Shown one piece after another: positions 36,601 through 47,740 of a stretch of DNA of 64,000 nucleotides; positions within the stretch are counted from its first letter, which is position 1; each line of letters opens with the position of its first letter. The notes below the pieces were generated by a model. That model did no database searches, was not told the DNA's origin, and was given only the letters and a program-made list of their open reading frames with translations. Source of the DNA: Fratercula arctica (Eukaryota; Chordata; Aves; Charadriiformes; Alcidae); contig CANTUZ010000004.1 of NCBI GenBank assembly GCA_947846985.1, forward strand, positions 50,135,672-50,199,671. The letters run 5' to 3'. A program made the translations under genes and the position numbers.

Positions 36601-39591
36601 GCCAGCTCAGTGCTTCTCACACGTGATCAATACAGACTGGCACGTGGCATGGAAAACGCACATATGACTTCCTAAAGAGACTAATGAAGTACTTTCACAG
36701 TTAAGTTTAAACATTTTCAGGTATGGGACTGATTTCCAAACAACAAATTTTACTTCCAGGCAGCTACAGGTATCCTAGACTGGTGTATTTCTGCTAGCAA
36801 AAAGACACCACGTTCGGCACTCCACAATACACTGATGAGAGAATACTGCAGAAAAGTACACACCACAGCACACGCAATACTGAATACAAACATATATATG
36901 TATGTTCTGGGTATTGTATGCAAGATACTCAGTGCCAGTTAGAATATCAAAAATCTTTACAGTAAGTTATGTAACAAATCTTCACAAATACAACCTATTT
37001 TAGCAAACTTGCCACAAATGATGAATATCTGGTCTTCTGCATCATGAGTTTTTCATTTTTAACAGTTTTAAGCCCTTTGTCTCAGTTAAAAAAAAAAACA
37101 GTAAAAAAAAAAAAGCACATGTCCCTGAAATAATCAAGATGTAACAGGTACTTTGCAGGGGCCTGAAAAATACTCTAAATCCCTAGATCTCAGTCAAGCA
37201 TGTTCTGTTTGAAATGAAAGCTTAAATTTACGACTGGATTCACAAATGCTACCAAAGAAGTGAAAAATCCCACAATATTTTTTTGTTACAGAAGTGACAA
37301 AAGCTTTATATTTGGAACAAAACTGGTCACTTTAGCAATACACTAAAAGGCACAGCAACTGACTTGCTCTTCTTTATATACACTTTATCTCCATGGCTAG
37401 CAAAAGCACAGATCAAGCAAAGTTGCCGACTACCATCTTCCTCAGAAACTGTTTGAAAAGTTCTTTTACCCACCCAGTGAACACCCCTGCAGCATTTCAA
37501 CAAATTATTTCAGTTTGCTTGAATGCTGCTCCCTTAAAGAGGTAGCATGAGTGTTAGCTAAGAAGGTCCCTAAGCTTTTTTAAGCTCTCTCCAATCTAAA
37601 AACATCACTAATTTGTTAGCTTTTCCTAAACATTGCAATACTAATTTCTTCCAAGCTACCTGGATTTTCACACTGCTTCAGAAGAATTCTGCATACACAC
37701 AGTCCACATGAGCTTACGCATAGCTCCCTATCCCCCCTTCTGGCCTTGGTTATTTTGTTTGTCCAAAACACAACTGCATTTGTCATACACAAGGAAGATA
37801 GCTTGTGCACTGGACAGGCACTAAACATGAATATCATGTTTTAAAAGTTACAGTAAACACCCTGAACAAGAACGTATCTCTTTTAAAGTGACACAAATTA
37901 CACATAACACAGTGAACAATCATACAGATGCATGTGGCAAGACAGACATCAATATAAACTAAACTATTGCTTGAAGGTGATGCTTGTGCGTTTTCAGATT
38001 AGAAGCACACAGAAGCTGAGCACACAATAATCCAAATTACATATCACGTCCCCACACCCTGCCTAGTATGTACGTGTATTAAGCCTAAGCAGCAGCTGTG
38101 TCCTAGCCAAGAGAGAGACTTGTGCAAGCACAGCTAAGGATACCCTACACAAGAAGGTGGGGATTAACTACACACCACCTCCATGATTGTTACCGGAACC
38201 AATACCATACACAGTGGACACAGGACAGGAATTCCTAGAACCTGGCTGAAGAAACTGAAATGCTTCCCAGTCATTCTCCAGCTACTGCCCCAAACATCAG
38301 TAGCTGTTTACTGGTAAGAATAAGCCAACTGCAGATGAGGTATTGTCCAGGGCCAAAATGAATAAGCTTTTCTGGATCTATGACGACTGCTTGAATTGCC
38401 AGCTCAGACTCAAGCCAGACAGCTTATTAGTGGGGGTAGGACAGTAAAGGAAAGCACCAGCTATTCCCAGAAAGGTAAAAAGAAGCAAAAAACAGCATGG
38501 TATTTTTCCTCAAGCAAGACCTAACTGCAAGAAGGTGTGAAAAAGCACTGTTCAGTGCAGACTCTAGATGTTACATTCCCAAAGTTTCAGCACTTGCTGC
38601 TGTCCTTTCCCAAAGCCGAGATGTTCGACCTGGGGACACCTACACAGCTGGCAGTATTAAGGAAGAAGAATAAAGGAAGCCAAACAAACAAGACTGTTCC
38701 TAAGCGATCACGCCTCTTTGTCCGACTGTTAGAACACGCACTGCCACAGAAAAGCTCTCTTCCCCAAAGGCAGCTAAACTGTATCAAAACAGCAGCCCTA
38801 CATCTATGAGTCCTTGTGGAAGCATAAGACGGGTTTCAGGTCAAAACTGCTTTCAGAAGCCTAGTGGCAACCAGGGATTCCCCGAAGACCAGGAGGAGCA
38901 GCAGCAGAGCGACCGCTCCACTCTCTCCCTTATCACGGGGAATCTGAGCGCTTTTTCCTCACACCGAGGGCCGAGCCCTCCGAGCTGGGCCTTAAGGCAC
39001 CGCTCTGCCAGCCACGGCCTCCTACAGCCCCCTCCCCGAAAGGCCGCAAGGGAGAAGCGGGGATGCCTGCGGGGACCAGCCTCGCCGTGCAAACCCCGCC
39101 GAGCACGGGCGGGCACCTGCCCTTGAGGAGCAGCATCTTTCCACCTCAGGGCTGCCGCCAGGCCGCTCCGACCGCACGGCGTCCCCCACTTCTCCATGTG
39201 GAAAGAAAAGGGCGGGCGGGGTAGGTGGTGCTGCCGCTGCTCCCCCCCCCCCCCCCCCCCCCCCCCCCCCACTTCCTTCTCCCCTCACGCCATGTCCGAC
39301 CGACCTCTCCCCCCCCCTCAAACACACACGCACCCCGCTTCGGTTAAGCTTCCCGCGCAAGCTCCTGCACCCAGCGCTCACCTCATCCACCGCCCGTCGG
39401 GGCAGGTGCAGCATCCCCAGGAGCAGCTTGAGCTTGACGGCCGAGGAGAGGCCGTGGAAACAGAGGCGGATGTTGTCGATCACTGAAGCCGTGAGCAGCG
39501 AGGCAATGCTCGGCGGCGCCCACAGCTCGTCGGTGGAGCCCAGTTTGTTGTGCAGCCACAGGCCAGTGTCGCTCTCCCGCATCGACGCCAT
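18443..39591 (-). CDS. NELFA: Negative elongation factor complex member A, complete, 11 coding exons
   Basis: NELF-A is a nuclear subunit of the NELF complex, which with DSIF holds RNA polymerase II in promoter-proximal pausing. The coding exons are 39382-39591, 31822-31993, 30444-30605, 29394-29483, 27416-27546, 27176-27245, 26217-26305, 23770-23881, 21215-21471, 20029-20128 and 18443-18627. They total 1578 bases, or 525 residues and a stop; the human protein is 528. The start reads MASMRESDTGLWLHNKLG and the end KYKPITNVS. The N-terminal part (about residues 1-190) is the NELF-C-binding, HDAg-like region. A basic KRRRK patch lies near residue 273, a Pro/Thr/Gln-rich linker at about 345-431, and the conserved MFKTANKVTRPEKALILGF block near 440. 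Every junction keeps phase and no stop or frameshift interrupts. The gene appears intact and functional. Confidence 0.97.
20029..20128 (-). CDS. NELFA: NELFA exon 10, residues 432-464, followed by a GC donor
   Basis: Acceptor TCTGTTGCAG precedes REQMYAAQEMFKTANK. The exon ends GGATCCAGAG and the intron opens GCATGT. The split codon G+AG (Glu) rejoins the conserved RENPCQEQ. The nearby GT four bases further would shift the frame, so a GC-AG intron is the only reading that keeps the protein. Confidence 0.92.
21215..21471 (-). CDS. NELFA: NELFA exon 9, Pro/Thr/Gln-rich linker, residues 346-431
   Basis: It reads AGSAREALQTNRQTEE, then FKQRTPMYNS, and a low-complexity PTSPLTPTTPPA stretch. The end is QTQQQAPPKKSLSLT before GTAAGT. 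This is the flexible linker of the NELF-A tentacle and is the least conserved part of the protein. Confidence 0.96.
23770..23881 (-). CDS. NELFA: NELFA exon 8, residues 309-345
   Basis: Acceptor TTTTACAG precedes KLGSLNNEPALPSTSYLPAT. The exon closes in phase 1 after SSETQP before GTAAAC. Confidence 0.95.
26217..26305 (-). CDS. NELFA: NELFA exon 7, residues 279-308
   Basis: It reads DTEVVEKQAKEETVVENATP to AAGLVSTQ, then donor GTAAAA. A T/G-rich low-complexity tract lies just inside the following intron. Confidence 0.94.
27176..27245 (-). CDS. NELFA: NELFA exon 6, residues 256-278
   Basis: It reads LLDISELDMVGAGREAKRRR then KTL, and carries a basic patch that could act in nuclear import. 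The donor is GTTGGT, with an unusual T at intron position 3, but phase and family sequence fix this boundary. Confidence 0.93.
27416..27546 (-). CDS. NELFA: NELFA exon 5, residues 212-255
   Basis: It reads TPLKGIPKQAPFRSTSAPSV to RKERGVK, closing in phase 0 before GTAGGT. Confidence 0.95.
29394..29483 (-). CDS. NELFA: NELFA exon 4, residues 182-211
   Basis: A T-rich tract and AG precede STETAQQLKK. The exon continues GVPFHAKGRGLVKKIDTT and the donor is GTATGG. Confidence 0.95.
30444..30605 (-). CDS. NELFA: NELFA exon 3, residues 128-181
   Basis: Acceptor TTTATGCAG joins in phase 1 to give VSECETSAMLPLECQYLN. The donor is GTAAGT after LLQK. Confidence 0.95.
31822..31993 (-). CDS. NELFA: NELFA exon 2, residues 71-127
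   Basis: Acceptor TTTATTAG precedes MKGALTEIIQLATLDSDPWV. The exon ends GELREK plus one base before GTAAGC. It encodes the most conserved helical part of the N-terminal domain. Confidence 0.96.
31994..39381 (-). other. NELFA: NELFA intron 1
   Basis: This is the longest intron, about 7.4 kb. Its first kilobase (38.4-39.4 kb) is CpG-rich promoter-side sequence with a G29 run; the remainder is AT-rich. No additional exon is supported. Confidence 0.6.
39242..39270. repeat. Homopolymer C29
   Basis: Twenty-nine consecutive C on the plus strand are G29 in the NELFA pre-mRNA. The run starts about 110 bases below the exon 1 donor. Confidence 0.92.
39382..39591 (-). CDS. NELFA: NELFA exon 1, residues 1-70
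   Basis: The ATG at 39591-39589 begins MASMRESDTG; a second in-frame ATG at codon 4 is also part of the conserved start. The exon ends LPRRAVDE in phase 0 before donor GTGAGC. The frame is open far upstream into GC-rich 5' sequence, but family identity begins at this methionine. Confidence 0.96.
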
Positions 39592-39595
39592 CTTG
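39584..39595 (-). promoter_or_regulatory. NELFA: YY1-type motif over the NELFA start codon
   Basis: CAAGATGGCGTC on the minus strand contains the NELFA initiator ATG and its strong context (A at -3, G at +4). Confidence 0.5.
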
Positions 39596-39704
39596 GGAGC
39601 GGGGCGAAAAAAAAGGGGATTCTCCACGGGCATTTTATGAAGACACCTAAAGGGAGGAAGGGAGGGGGTGAGGACCCCTGCGGGTCGCCGTCTTGTTCGT
39701 AAGC

Positions 39705-39716
39705 CAAGATGGCGGC
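39705..39716 (+). promoter_or_regulatory. YY1-type motif 1
   Basis: CAAGATGGCGGC fits the YY1 consensus AANATGGCGNC. Its ATG also opens a 12-codon plus-strand frame. Confidence 0.6.
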
Positions 39717-39761
39717 GCCCTACGAGGTTGCGCTTGGGAAGACGTAGGTTCCGCCGTAACC

Positions 39762-39773
39762 TAAAATGGCGGC
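39762..39773 (+). promoter_or_regulatory. YY1-type motif 2
   Basis: TAAAATGGCGGC, 57 bases from the first motif and in the same orientation. Its ATG opens a 90-codon plus-strand frame. Confidence 0.6.
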
Positions 39774-39822
39774 GCCCACACAGGGACAAATAGCGCGCCT
39801 CTTCTCATCTCTCGCTCAGATG

Positions 39823-39834
39823 CAAAATGGCGCC
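39823..39834 (+). promoter_or_regulatory. YY1-type motif 3
   Basis: CAAAATGGCGCC, 61 bases from the second motif and in the same orientation. Confidence 0.55.
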
Positions 39835-39858
39835 CGCCACAGCTTTTCTTCCGTATTG

Positions 39859-39870
39859 CAAGATGGCGCC
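39859..39870 (+). promoter_or_regulatory. YY1-type motif 4
   Basis: CAAGATGGCGCC, 36 bases from the third motif and in the same orientation. Confidence 0.55.
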
Positions 39871-40350
39871 GCCTCGCCGCCGAGGAGTCTCTCGGTCAGC
39901 CCCCAGTGGTTGTTCCTCATAGTTGGCCCTGATTTCTCCGGGGCTCTCCTAGGCAGGAGAGGGCTGACAAGCAGGAGCTGGGTGCCGAGCCACCGTAGGG
40001 CCGGGCGGCACAGCCCAGAGCCCGCCCCTCCCCTCTAAGGACGCCGGACTCCCCCAGCCGCCGGCTCCCGCCTTCCCCTTCCTGCCAGGCAGTCGCCTCA
40101 CTGGCTGGTGAAGGCGGGAGAAGGGCTGAGGGCCCCGCTGCCAGCCCGCCCTTCCTCTCCGGGGTTGGGTCGGCCCCCCTCGGCAGAGCGTTTGGCAGAG
40201 CACCACGTCTCTTTCCCCCACAACCCCCCTGTCCTGGAGGGGGCGGGTAACGCGGCGCCCGCCGGGGCACTTCAGGCCCCTTTGGGTCGGCCGGCGTCGA
40301 AAATGCCGACCGTTTATCCCCACCCAGCGCCATGGGGAGGTTATTAGAGC

Positions 40351-43300
40351 GAATAGCGCAGCCGCCTCCCTCGTTTCCTCAGGTCCTGTCAGCCCTCGGC
40401 TTTCTTCTTGCCTAAATCAGCTAGTGCAGCTTGCCGACGCGGTGCTAGATAGTGAATACACCTCAGCCCCGCCCCCCGCCCCAGCGGTGCTACTGTTTGA
40501 CACAAGTAGAGTTGAGTATCTTTTTTTTTATCATTTTTCCCTAGAGATTTCACTGGGGGGAGCTTCGGAGGTGTAGGAGGTTACCTCAGTGTCTGTAACA
40601 CTAGCGGTAGGTACTCAGAAATTGGGGGCTGGTATGCATACATTCACTCACATTCCCTCGTGATTCAGCTCATTGTTATTTAAATTTGAAAAATTAATCA
40701 ATTGCCTAAATCCCGGAAGACTCAGAGCTTTTTCAAGGGCGGCATAAACGGTTCATTGTAGCGTCTTCCTAATAGAAATTAAAACACAGGAGCTGTAGGA
40801 GTGCATAGCAAATTCACTTTCTCTCTGCTCTAAGTTTTTGAATGAAAGCATTTTCTTTACAGCATTCTTCCTTTAAAGGAGATTGTTTACAACCTGATTT
40901 CTCTAGGAGACCGGAGCAATTGTTGCTCAGGTGCTTTATATTCCCTCAGTATGGCGTTGTGGAGTGTTATACTTTATTCTTGTTCCCAACTTTTACTAAT
41001 GCTGAGTGACGCCAGCTCTTGGGTGCTGTGAAACACTGACTTTCATCGGTGTGGAAGTGTTTTAGAGCAAAGAGTTCCTATGTGAATAAATTATATATTA
41101 GTACATTTGTTGTCCCTAAATAAGGGTTCTTTACCTTGTGCGCAAGAGCCAGTCAACACACTAAGTTGAGATATTTGTTTTTATTTAAATTCTGCAGAAT
41201 CAGGTGCTGGGTATTTAACTTAAACAGCCAACACACCTCACATTTCAAACTGCCCAATATTTACAACGATAAAACACAGCTGATTGGTCAATAATGATTC
41301 ACCACTCCTTACTACACATATGCATCTAAGCTCATGTTTAAAACATTTAGGGAGGTTACCTGATTAGCATGCTTATTATTCACAAAGGCATGTGTATTTT
41401 AGCAACAAAGGCATGTGTATTTAGCAACTAACCCGAGGTTAGTTTGGGATGTGCTCTTGGCTCGAATTTGGTCCAGAAGTTATATTTTTTGCTATTCTTT
41501 GTCTAAGTCACCAACTGCAAAAAGAACACATAAGCCCCATTGTTTTGTTTCATGTCCTATTGAAGGTTAGGTACATTCCTTGATGCCTCAGCCATGTCCT
41601 AACCGAAACCTTTTGATAAACTTTTAACATTGTTCTTTAGACATCACATTGGGATTTTTTTTTTCCACAGCTAATTATTTAAAATGTGTGTGCAAATGCA
41701 CACACGTGCATTTTGTTGGTACAATCAATGTACACTCAAAACCAGTGTGATTTAAGACAAAACTTTTGTATACAGTCAGGGGACATTTTAGAACAGCAAA
41801 ATCTGAGTTGAAACAGTTTGTCTAGCACATAAATTGTTCTGTCCAGAATTTCACTTGACCTCTGTTTCGGTATGTTAGTTTAGTAAATAGTTGTGGGAGA
41901 ATTATTTATCTATAAGTAACTATTTATCTGTTAGTTTGTACAGGAAAAAGAATGTGAATAAGAGACTGGGATAAATGATTAAATTGAAAACAGAATAGGA
42001 AACAAATTAAAGCAAAAGGCTTGAAAAACGGCTGTAAAGGAATGGTATTGGTTTAGGCATATAATTAAGATGTCACTATCACTTATAACCTTTACCCTCC
42101 ATTAATTATACCCAGCTGTTTAAAGTAGGCACCAATATTCCTAAGACTTAGGTACATGCTTAACTGTAGTGCAAAATCCCATCAAGTTCACTGGAACTAT
42201 TTGTTTCATGGCAGGAGAGTGAGCTTTGGATTGCAGGTTACCTAGGGTAGGGAGCACGTGTTCCTGTACCTTATGAAGCCCCCCATAGATGTAGGTCTGA
42301 TTTTACTCAAGGGTATGGAGTCTGCTGTGAGAAAGTGTCCTGAAAATAAAAAAGTGCAAAGTGGCACAATTGTGACAAAATTCCCCAAACTGGTTGGTGA
42401 GGCATAGCTTAATATCTCACCCTTAACTCTGCTTTCTGCTGTCAGCTGCTTTTGAAAATGTATAATCCATGAGATGAGTGTAATTACAAAAAACCCTAGT
42501 TAAGTAAGGAAAGCTAGCAGTGTTCTCACCTTCAAATGTGAGGAGAAAAGTAACCAACTAATTTTAAAGGTGGGTTGGAGGAACTAAATCAGAGAACATG
42601 CGAGGGTTTGTGCATCTGGTTGTCTTCAAGCAGGAGCTTGAAGTTAACAGAGAGTTAACCTGGTTCCGTGAGATGGCACGGATGGTTTTTAAGCATCAGA
42701 CCTGATAAATGCTCTACAACTCCGTAATGCAACGCATGCAGATGTACAGCCTCCGTCTACCAGTTCACATGGACTGAACGCTTTTTTTTGAAAGCATGAC
42801 TTTGTTCTGGTAAATTTTGTGTGGGATTAGGTACTGGCTTTCTCGAGCAATGCCAAACTGCACACTAATGGAAGCTAAGGGGGTATTATTGCATATTTTT
42901 TTTCATTCCTGTGCTTTTCTCGAGGCAGTTATTTTTGGACACTGTCAAGTGTTAAAAGCACTGAGCTGCGTGGCTGTCTAGTCTGAGCTACTGTAATCAC
43001 TTCTATGTTCTTATCTGAAGCCTGACTTGAAAAGGGAGCCTATTCTGTGATATGTATCTGGAATATAAGGTTTGCATAGTCAATTTGGCTCCAGTCCTAT
43101 CACCTGCAAATTTGTCCCTATCAGCTGTTAACTGAATGGGCTGCAGATGCTGTGGAGATTAAGACAAAGTGCCAGCTAGCTAGCTATAAAAGCATGCTTT
43201 TGTCCTGTCTAGTTACTATTACCTTGACTTCCAGTTTGAATATAATACAGCTTTATTTATTTTTTGCTTAAATGTAGTTAGTTTAGTTCGAGGAGTGCTT

Positions 43301-43809
43301 TTGAGATAATATGGCAAATATAAAAGCGCTTATTTCTCAGGGATTCCTGGAGTTAGAAAGGGTCTACTTGATTTCTCTGGAAGTGCTTTATTACACAGTT
43401 AATTGTCTACAGATGTTCTCTCCTCTAAGTTGCAAGTCCATTTTTCAAAGTTGGTGATGTTGAATATCAAATTGTTGAGAAAAGCTGGAGCATGCTACAA
43501 GATAGACTGGGAGGAGACACCTTAGATTCACTTGCCCGGTTGTGACAGTATTCAACTAAAAACCAGACATAGGCAAGGATTCATCTCTTTGAATCCACTT
43601 TATTATTATTTTAAGAGAGATGTAACTTTATCTCACACCAAAACCAGTGCTCCGTGAGTTTCCTAACCTGCTGTTTGTCTTGCTACGTGTTGAAAAATAG
43701 ATATGTTGGGGTAAATTAGTCCTGCACTACTGAGGGCGGAGTGCTGTGTTCCCTATCAGACTCAAAATTGCTGTGTATACTCAGAAAGACAGGGATAGAG
43801 CCTGGCGTT
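40351..43809. other. Gene-free AT-rich stretch
   Basis: No exon is recognised. A short local duplication lies at about 41387-41427, where AAAGGCATGTGTATTT with its flanks occurs twice. Confidence 0.5.
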
Positions 43810-44352
43810 TTCCTCATTTCAGCTGGAATGGAGTTAATTTTCTTTCTAGTGGCTACTGTGTTTCAGATTTGATATGAAAGGAATGTCAATAATGCATATT
43901 GTTTTATTTGTTGCTAGGTGATGTTTATATTAGTCAAGGACTTTTTTCAGCTTCCCATAGGAGCTGAGAGGGAACATTGACGGGACAAGCTGGCCAAAGG
44001 GATATTCCATACCATAGGTCTCATGCTTAGTATTTAAATGAGGGTTGGCTGGGGGGCAGGAATCCACTGGAGGATCCCTACTTGGGATGGGATGGGCAAC
44101 CAATTCACCCAGTGGTGAGAGCGAATTGTGTTGTATTACTTTATCTCGCATATTCCTTTACCATTATTATTGTGATTTCCCTTTTATGTTATTGTTCTAT
44201 TAAGCTGTCTTTATCTTAGCCCAGGAGGGGTTTTTTCCCCCCCTTTCCCTTCCCTTTCTCCCTCTTCTCCCTACCTCTCTGGGGGAAGGGTGAGAATTGA
44301 GTGAGCAGCTGTGTGGTCCTTCCTAGCTGCCAGCTGGGGTTAAACCACAACA
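43810..44352 (+). mobile_element. Solo LTR of an endogenous retrovirus, older copy
   Basis: The 3' end GGGGTTAAACCACAACA and internal blocks such as GGGATATTCCATACCATA match the LTR at 56480-56865. The TATA region has decayed to AGTATTTAAATG. No gag, pol or env frames flank it, so it is a solo LTR. The 5' border is blurred and may be off by about ten bases. Confidence 0.8.
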
Positions 44353-47239
44353 AGGGTAACCAGCAGTGCATCTCAGCCGGGCACCCCAGTTGAGCAGTAC
44401 ACTGATAGGCAGAGATTTCAGATTGGTGTTAGCATTGAGCTCTCAGCGAGCAAGAAGCTGCTTTCACTGTGTTTTAGGAAGCACTGAGGCATGAGCAATA
44501 AACACAACATTAGCATTAGCACTAAGTTCCACTGGCATCCTATTCTGTAATGGCAAGTATGGCAATTTCTGAGCCAACAAGGCTTTAGGCTGTGATTCAT
44601 GCCATGATGACAGGGACCTGCCCAAGAAGGTAGACACAGCAGTAGATTATCTATTACCATATAATACATCACCCCACCCCCACAACATTTCCATTAAGGT
44701 TGAATAACTGAGCTTTTCTGCAGTTTTATTTTTACTTTCATGTTTGTAACAGGAGTTCTAAACACTGCGACTTTTTAGTACATTCAATATTTCAGTACGT
44801 TTTTAAAGTGCAGTTTTCTAGGTTTTCGAAGCATAGTAAGAGGACAAATTTTATCCTGTGGTGTCAGATTGACACATAAGTTGTCTGCCTGGTTAAACCT
44901 TTAGAGCTGTCAGGGGCAGTAATGAAATAACTGGTAGTAGTAATAGGCTAATATCCTTTATGTTAACTGGCAACAGAGGTTTGTCAGTAGGTCTAAGGTG
45001 CGCATAATTTTAAGGAAAATCCATTTTGCTACCTTTACATACACAATTAAATTATCATTAAGTAGTAGTTGGTTTTATAAAATGGTATTTACTGTCGATA
45101 TTAATACCTGTTGATAAATTTTTATACGGTTCAGTTCCTAAAATGTTGCTTATTATGAGTTTATGCATTTTCATTTTGTGCGGGTGTATCATTTTATGTG
45201 GGAGTTTATTTGACCCATCTTAAAACTTTGCTGTAGCGATGGGATCTGAAAGAAAACACTGTCTGAGAATTTACTCAAAGCAAGCCGTATTATCTGACTT
45301 CCTCAAGTCAAATGGGAAGCTTACTCATGGTAACCTCTTGTGTCAGCTCTGACACAGCCAGCTACCTTCCCTGGCAGGCGAAGTCTCTTGAAACTGATAT
45401 AACTCTGTTCTGGCAAAAATAAAGTTAAATAAAGATAAAAGCTATGAAAAACGTCCTGGATATGTCTTCTCTTGTGAATTGGCATGGCATGACAGGAAGT
45501 AATTACTGCAGTGGTGCTCCATCTTGCTACTTGTGTCCAAGATCATGCTTACATTGTCATCCCACCCTCTTATGACTTCAGCTACACAATTCTGTGATTA
45601 TTTCTTTTTCCCCGAATAAAGTTCCAAATGGTGTAGTGACTTCAGCCCTAAGATGATAACAGCCCATGAAGAGTGAGAGGTAGAACTCAAAACAGTCAGT
45701 TCCTTTCTATCTTGCTCTAGAGCAGTTTCATTTGATACACCACCGCTCTTGGCCTCTGACATCTAGTAGTAGCTAATGGGGCCTGAAAATTGAAGGTTAT
45801 CAGCAGTGATGGAACGATTTCCTTGAAGTCTCTTTGGAGCGGCATACCTATGTGACAGGTCCCACCCCTGAGGAAACACAGCCATCTGTTTGGAAAATCC
45901 CCTTCTACTTTCCCCCATCTCCATGTGTCATGCATCAGCAGCTAATCAGTGTGGTGGTAGTGCATCCCCCTTAGGGTTGCCCTGGCTTCATGAGTATGCA
46001 TGGCTTTGAAGAAGGTGCTGCCTTCCTAACTAGCAGGGCATATGGTGTGATTAATGGGAGTTCCAGATTTCATTAGAGTCTTATTTGCTTCCCATGTTTG
46101 ACCTCAGAGGTCATCAAAAGGGTGTTTGTTTTCGGGGCTGGTGGGCCTGGCGGCAGAGTATTCCTTTAGCTTTTTCTGGACATCTCTGCCTACAGCCATT
46201 GCTGCTGCTTCCACTAACATAGCATCACTTGCCTTTGCCACCTCTTACACTGCCTTTCTTTCACTCTTGATTTTAGTAAGTTTTGTAATGTATTACTGTA
46301 AAAAGGAGGCATTTAAGTGGTTATTTAAAACATAAAACTATGAATGTAGAGCTCAATTACCTTCTCAATTACTTTCTAATAAACAAGAACACAATCACTG
46401 TGAGCAGTAAAAATAACATTAATCAGACATAACAATGTGCAAAATTAAAAACCATTAGGGGTTTTAAAAACCAGTAGGACCTAAAATGTGCTGGACACAA
46501 ACATTTTCTTTCAAAGTCATATATTTGTGCATGCGTGGTGCCTCAAATTGTCTCTGCTTATGATATGACCAAATGGTAGAAGGGCCTTGCTAGGTAAGGA
46601 ATTCAAGGGGATCATTCAGGATCATCTGTTACTTGGCATCCCATGGCATACGCTGTATGAAACATGGCATTGCTGTTTTGCTAGAAGTAGTAATGCTTCA
46701 AGCAGCCATCACAAACAAATTGTGCTCCAAAATGAGGGGTATTTAAGGCAGTGGCATCATTGTGATATCTGACAAGAAAGTCACCAAGTTTTCAAGGAAG
46801 ATTGCTTCCTTCTTTGTTACCTCCAGGGACTTTGTTTGCCAACACCCATATGTTTCTCCCTCCATTTCTCTCCCTCTTTATTATATTTCAGAAACTATTC
46901 TTCATCTTTTTTCATTTTTTATCACTTTTTATGCATGCAAAATTCAGGAATGTAGGACTGGATGAGACCTCCTACGTCACTTGCTATCACGTGCAACATT
47001 ATTACGTCAGTCTTTTTATAAACTGTTAAACTCCATTTTTCAACTAGTTTGATTATGTTATCCTGCTACTGAAGGCAGAAAACTATTCCAGAAAATCACT
47101 GGTGAGGGTTGCTACTTTTTAATTTCCCAGATAGATTATGCCCATTTTTATGTAAAGGGCATTTATGTAAATAAACATCTAGTTAAAGTAGAATTTGCCA
47201 GCCTCTGTGAAAATTTTTGCTCCTAATTTCTCTGTTTTA

Positions 47240-47740
47240 ATGACAGTGGGATAATACCTTCCCTGCCGCGCTTCTCTCTGGAGTCCAGGGTATAGTATGC
47301 TTTATTGGCAGTGAGAATGCACCGTTGGCTTAAACAGGCTCATGCTCCAGCCTGGCATCACCGTGATCCCCTGGTTCTTTTCATAGGCTGATGGTCAGCC
47401 AGTTTCCCACTTGTCCTGATGCCGGGAGGTATTCTGCTCTGTTGAGCTTGAGGTATCTGTTGGCTTAATCCTCAAATATATTGATCTCTCTCTGAATTAA
47501 GTTCTGCTGGTCCTCATGTCAGACAGTCCTTAATTTGATGTCCATAAATTTGCTCAGGGTGCATCCTGTGTCATCATCTGGGCTTCTGCTCAAGATGCTA
47601 AACACTGTGTTCTTCACTAGCTACACGTCAACCATTTGTCTTTACTGGTTGAGCCTGGTGGTCCAGCCAATTTTCAAACCGTCCGACAGACTGGTGGTCC
47701 AGCCCATGCTTTCTCAAAAAAGACCAATTTTGTGTCACTG
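47240..47740. repeat. Possible old degenerate interspersed repeat
   Basis: Phrases such as CCTGCCGCGCTTCTCTCTGG and GTGGTCCAGCCAATTTTCAA resemble conserved segments of old amniote repeats as I remember them. The assignment is from memory alone and could be wrong. Confidence 0.25.

Larger units (their letters stand above)
39592..40300. promoter_or_regulatory. NELFA: NELFA CpG-rich promoter, possibly bidirectional
   Basis: The stretch is GC-rich with many CpG and no TATA box near the start codon, as in housekeeping promoters. It carries repeated YY1-type motifs and ETS-like TTCCG cores. Strong-context ATG codons on the plus strand make a divergent transcript possible. Confidence 0.7.

Noticed and set aside
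39022..39789. 255-codon minus-strand open frame around NELFA exon 1
   Set aside because: Only the 70 codons from 39591 to 39382 match NELF-A. The remainder is CpG-rich upstream sequence and intron 1, including the G29 run, read through by chance.
41387..41427. Short local tandem duplication
   Set aside because: A roughly 20-base replication-slippage event in non-coding DNA; not informative by itself.
46126..46335. 69-codon hydrophobic plus-strand frame
   Set aside because: It could be a membrane segment, but there is no family match, neighbouring exon or promoter evidence. T-rich DNA often encodes hydrophobic peptides by chance.
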